A DNA stretch of 7,914 nucleotides from Clostridia bacterium (lineage in GTDB: Bacteria > Bacillota > Clostridia > Christensenellales > UBA1242). A model generated the notes under the pieces. It did no database searches. It saw nothing but the letters and a program-made list of their open reading frames with translations, and was not told the origin of the DNA. Below, in pieces: positions 4,950 to 7,914 of the stretch; the stretch's first letter is position 1; every line of letters begins with the position of its first letter. Made by a program: the position numbers and the translations under genes. Where the stretch lies: contig JAQVLJ010000036.1 in assembly GCA_028704215.1 (NCBI GenBank), positions 1 through 7,914 of the forward strand. Direction: 5' to 3'.

Positions 4950-7914
4950 TTAATCCTTTTTCACGTTTGTTATTGCATCTCCAAGTTTTACAGAAACAAT
5001 TTTAGAAATGCCATTTTCTTCCATGGTAACACCATACAAGTTGTCAGCCAATTCCATACTTTGTTTTTTGTGTGTGATGACAATAAATTGTGTACGTTGT
5101 GAAAAACGTTGCAAATATTTTGCAAAACGCTCAACGTTTGCGTCATCAAGGGCCGCCTCTATTTCATCCAATATACAGAAAGGTGTTGGACGTAATTTAA
5201 GTATCGCAAACAAAATTGCAATCGCGGTCAATGCTTTTTCACCGCCACTCAATAGTGATATGGATTGCAAAACTTTTCCAGGTGGTTGCGCTTGAATATC
5301 TACGCCAGCTTTAAGAGGGTCTTCACTATCAAGGAGTTGTAAGCTTGCTTTGCCGCCTCCGAACAATTCTTTAAATACCTGTCCAAAATTTTCATTAATC
5401 TTTTCAAATTCTGTATTAAATTTTGCAAGCATTTCGTGAGACAATTCTTTGATAATTTCAAGTAAATCTTTTTCTGTTTTTGCCAAATCTTCCAACTGAG
5501 TAGTCATTATATCGTAACGTTCACCAACAAGTTTGTACTGCTCTATTGCTTGAACATTGACGTATCCTAGTGCATTAATTTGATTTTTGACCTTATTTAG
5601 TTCAATCATACCTGATTTGAACTCATAGTCATCACGTTTGAATGCAAGGCAATCATTATATGTAAGTTCATAATCTTCAAAAATACGTTCTTGCATAATT
5701 TCCATATCAATATCAACTTTTTGCAACTTACTTTCTTCTTGAAATACTCTATTTTGCAATTTGCTTATTTCTTCGAGTATTGACATTTTTTGAGTATCAA
5801 TTTCTTTCAACTCTTGTTGCAAGTGCTGTTTAAATTCATCAAACGAACTTAATTTTGAATTTGTTTCGTTCAACTTCACAACAACGTCGTTATGTTCAGC
5901 ATTACTCTCTTCAGATGTTTGCATTTGTCGCGCAGAAGAAATAATACTTGTTTGTTTATCCAGTTCTGTTTGCAAATTGTCGATTTGTTTTTGCAAATCA
6001 ACACAATCTTCTTTGTATTTTACGATACTTTCCGCATAAGAATGAATTTTTTCTTCCGATTTTGCAATCTCCATTTTTAAAACAGTCACTTGTTCATTGT
6101 ACTGTTCTCTTTTTTGCTTTAAATCGCTGAAAACCGATTGTCTCAAATTTAGACTGGTGTCAACTTGCTGTTGACTTTCACTTATGTCATTTTCAATAGT
6201 ATCAACACTATTTATTTTTTGTGTCAATTCATTAACAAATTCATTAGCAGAATTGATTTGTTTTTCTAATATTTCACTATCGAACTTTAAATCATCATGC
6301 TTATCTTGCAGCCCTTCAAGTTTTGAAGCAGATGAATAGTAATTGTTGTTTAAGTTTTGTAAATGCTCTACGTTTTCGTTGTATACTTCATTTAAGCTAT
6401 CATACATGTTGGACAAATCAATGTATTCTTTGTTCAATTTTTCTAATAATATTGTATTTTTTTCTATATTGTCCGTAAGTGCTTTAATCTCGCTTTCTTT
6501 AGACAAAAGTGATGAATCTATATTCTTTTTGCTACCACCTGATATTGCCCCTTGTGGCGACAATACATCGCCTTCAAGGGTGACAATCCTAAAACTATAA
6601 CCGCTCTTTTTTGCGATATTTACAGCGTTGTCCAAATTATCAACAATTACTGTACTACCTAGCAAACTAGAAATTGCTCTTTCAAATTTGTTAGGATATT
6701 TTATCAGTTCACTAGCAATTCCTAGACAGCCAGCACAACTCAAATATTGTTTGTCTTTATTTTCAAAATTACGAATTTTTACTGCATTAAGTGGCAAAAA
6801 TGTTGCACGGCCAAAATGATTCTGTTTTAAATAATTAATCAAATTTTTTGCATTATTCTCATCTGCGGTAATTATATTTTGTATACTTGACCCGAGTGCA
6901 ACTTCAATAGCGGTTTGATATTTTTCATCTACTTCAATGACATTACCTACAACACCCAAAATAGATGCTGCCAAATTATTGTTTTGCTTTGCATCTTGTA
7001 AGAGTTTTTTAACAGCAAACTGATAACCCTCGAATTCTGTTTGTAGGTTTACTAAAAGGTTTTTTCTATTGGTATCATTTGACAAACCCGACTTAATAGA
7101 AAAAATTTGTTCTGTCAAATCACTAAGTTTGTTTTTTGTATCAAAAATATTAGTCTTTGTTTTTTCTGTTGTTTTTTCGCATTTAGCCTTTTCAACTTCA
7201 ATGCGCGAAATTTCATTTTTTAAAGTGTCAAGAGTGTTTTTAACTTCTTCTTTTTCAGTTGTTATTTCATTTAGTTTTTCATTATTAATGCGTATATTTT
7301 CGTTTAAATTATCACGTTTTGCAAGCAAAGCAGACATATTTGCTTTGATATCAGTCAAACGTGTCAAGTTTTCAATAATAGCCCTTTGACTTTTCTCTGC
7401 TTCACCTTCGCTACGAGTTATATCATCAATAACTTCCAAATATTTGTTTGATAATTGGTCAGTCTTTTTTCGTAGTTCAAGTAAGTGGTCGTTTTCTTCT
7501 TCACTTCTCTGACAAATTACATCAATAAGAGTGTTTGTTTGTTCAAAATCTAATTGTGCTTTGTTTAATTGGTCAGAAATGATTTGTTCTCTCATCATTA
7601 AATGTTGCAATCTTTCATTCAGAAGATTACTTTCACCCTGTCTTTTTTCCAGCAATACAGTATATTTCAAAACATCGTCGCGCAAAGAAGATATTGTTTG
7701 GTCTATTCTGTTGATTTCACTCATATTTTGGTCGTATTTGACTTGATAAATATTGAGTTCACTTTGCTTAATGCTTAAATTTTCGCATAGACCTTTTGTT
7801 TTTGCTTCTATTTCGCTTTTTATTCTGTTGGCGTTTTCGTATTGATAAAGATATGAATTAATTTCCAAATCTTTCAATCTGTCACGGAGTTCTAAAAACA
7901 ATTTTGCATCTTCT
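4950..7914 (-). CDS. smc: Chromosome partition protein SMC, C-terminal five-sixths (5' end outside window)
   Basis: About 987 residues are visible, and the frame is open to the right edge. Against a normal length of nearly 1190 aa, roughly the first 200 residues (N-terminal head with Walker A) are missing. SMC homodimers bind ScpA/ScpB and organise the chromosome by ATP-driven loop movement. Numbering from a TTG codon at 7901: long coiled coil 1-310, with the pre-hinge EGYQFAVKKLL near 291-301; hinge about 312-458 (6528-6968), from SILGVVGNVIEV to GAISGGSKK; returning coiled coil to about 840; ABC signature LSGGEKAL at 884-891 (5229-5252); Walker B FCILDE at 908-913 (5163-5180) with the following D-loop ALDDANV. 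The first visible residues (EDAKLFLELRDRLKDLE) match the start of the coiled coil in homologues, so 7901 is not the true start. It is followed directly by ftsY, the standard order. Confidence 0.97.
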   Translation of the reverse strand, partial: EDAKLFLELRDRLKDLEINSYLYQYENANRIKSEIEAKTKGLCENLSIKQSELNIYQVKYDQNMSEINRIDQTISSLRDDVLKYTVLLEKRQGESNLLNERLQHLMMREQIISDQLNKAQLDFEQTNTLIDVICQRSEEENDHLLELRKKTDQLSNKYLEVIDDITRSEGEAEKSQRAIIENLTRLTDIKANMSALLAKRDNLNENIRINNEKLNEITTEKEEVKNTLDTLKNEISRIEVEKAKCEKTTEKTKTNIFDTKNKLSDLTEQIFSIKSGLSNDTNRKNLLVNLQTEFEGYQFAVKKLLQDAKQNNNLAASILGVVGNVIEVDEKYQTAIEVALGSSIQNIITADENNAKNLINYLKQNHFGRATFLPLNAVKIRNFENKDKQYLSCAGCLGIASELIKYPNKFERAISSLLGSTVIVDNLDNAVNIAKKSGYSFRIVTLEGDVLSPQGAISGGSKKNIDSSLLSKESEIKALTDNIEKNTILLEKLNKEYIDLSNMYDSLNEVYNENVEHLQNLNNNYYSSASKLEGLQDKHDDLKFDSEILEKQINSANEFVNELTQKINSVDTIENDISESQQQVDTSLNLRQSVFSDLKQKREQYNEQVTVLKMEIAKSEEKIHSYAESIVKYKEDCVDLQKQIDNLQTELDKQTSIISSARQMQTSEESNAEHNDVVVKLNETNSKLSSFDEFKQHLQQELKEIDTQKMSILEEISKLQNRVFQEESKLQKVDIDMEIMQERIFEDYELTYNDCLAFKRDDYEFKSGMIELNKVKNQINALGYVNVQAIEQYKLVGERYDIMTTQLEDLAKTEKDLLEIIKELSHEMLAKFNTEFEKINENFGQVFKELFGGGKASLQLLDSEDPLKAGVDIQAQPPGKVLQSISLLSGGEKALTAIAILFAILKLRPTPFCILDEIEAALDDANVERFAKYLQRFSQRTQFIVITHKKQSMELADNLYGVTMEENGISKIVSVKLGDAITNVKKD
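6528..6968 (-). other. smc: SMC hinge (dimerisation) domain coding segment
   Basis: This stretch of smc breaks the coiled-coil pattern and reads as the globular hinge: SILGVVGNVIEVDEKYQTAI, then GRATFLPL, GIASELI, LLGSTVIVDNLDNAV and TLEGDVLSPQGAISGGSKK. These segments are typical of the SMC hinge fold through which two SMC chains dimerise. A Cys-Ala-Gly-Cys sequence falls just before GIASELI. Boundaries are estimated from sequence character alone. Confidence 0.85.

Noticed and set aside
7069..7389. Plus-strand open frame of 106 codons with membrane-like, Ser/Phe-rich composition.
   Set aside because: It is the antisense of the SMC coiled coil; Lys and Glu codons read backwards give Phe and Ser, producing a false hydrophobic protein. 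The same applies to the other plus-strand frames in the window.
7899..7914. Start of a 983-codon smc gene at TTG 7901.
   Set aside because: The frame continues upstream without a stop (GAA GAT GCA AAA) to the window edge, and the N-terminal ATPase head is missing, so the gene begins outside the window.
1..7914. A hidden novel system, CRISPR array, RNA gene or mobile element.
   Set aside because: Coding sequence of recognised core genes covers almost all of the window; the only gap over 20 nt is 3934-4080. I saw no direct repeats, tRNA-like or SRP-RNA-like sequence, transposase or attachment site.

Overview
This AT-rich window (roughly one third G+C by eye) carries a single tightly packed run of genes, all on the minus strand, from a low-GC Gram-positive bacterium. 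It is most likely a member of the Clostridia or a related uncultured Firmicutes (Bacillota) lineage. The evidence is the classic conserved order smc-ftsY-ffh-rpsP-khpA-rimM-trmD-rbgA-yraN, strong AGGAG-type ribosome binding sites, and the compact FtsY. TGA serves as the stop of rimM and trmD while Trp is TGG, so this is the standard bacterial code and not the Mycoplasma code.

Reading in the direction of transcription (high to low coordinates): the 3' five-sixths of smc (chromosome condensin ATPase; N-terminal ATP-binding head outside the window) is followed 2 nt later by ftsY (SRP receptor). A 133-nt spacer follows, up to the preferred ffh start. It holds an AT-only palindrome with a T-run and a near-consensus sigma-A promoter (TTGACA, 17 nt, TACACT). 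This promoter should drive a second transcript: ffh (SRP GTPase), rpsP (ribosomal protein S16), khpA (KH-domain RNA-binding protein), rimM (30S maturation factor), trmD (tRNA m1G37 methyltransferase), rbgA (50S assembly GTPase) and the start of yraN (UPF0102), which runs off the window. From ffh on, spacers are at most 19 nt, and three junctions overlap (ATGA, ATGA and an 8-nt overlap), implying translational coupling.

Functionally the block joins chromosome organisation (SMC), co-translational membrane targeting (FtsY and Ffh), and ribosome and tRNA maturation (S16, RimM, TrmD, RbgA). This is a standard core-genome cluster. I found no new defence, mobile or biosynthetic system, no RNA gene, no CRISPR array and no insertion sequence. 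Points of interest are subtractive or fine-grained. Three usual members of the cluster (ylxM, rplS, rnhB) are missing at exact gene junctions. The ffh start should be a GTG downstream of the longest frame. TrmD has Glu where the catalytic Asp is expected. FtsY has variant residues in two conserved motifs.
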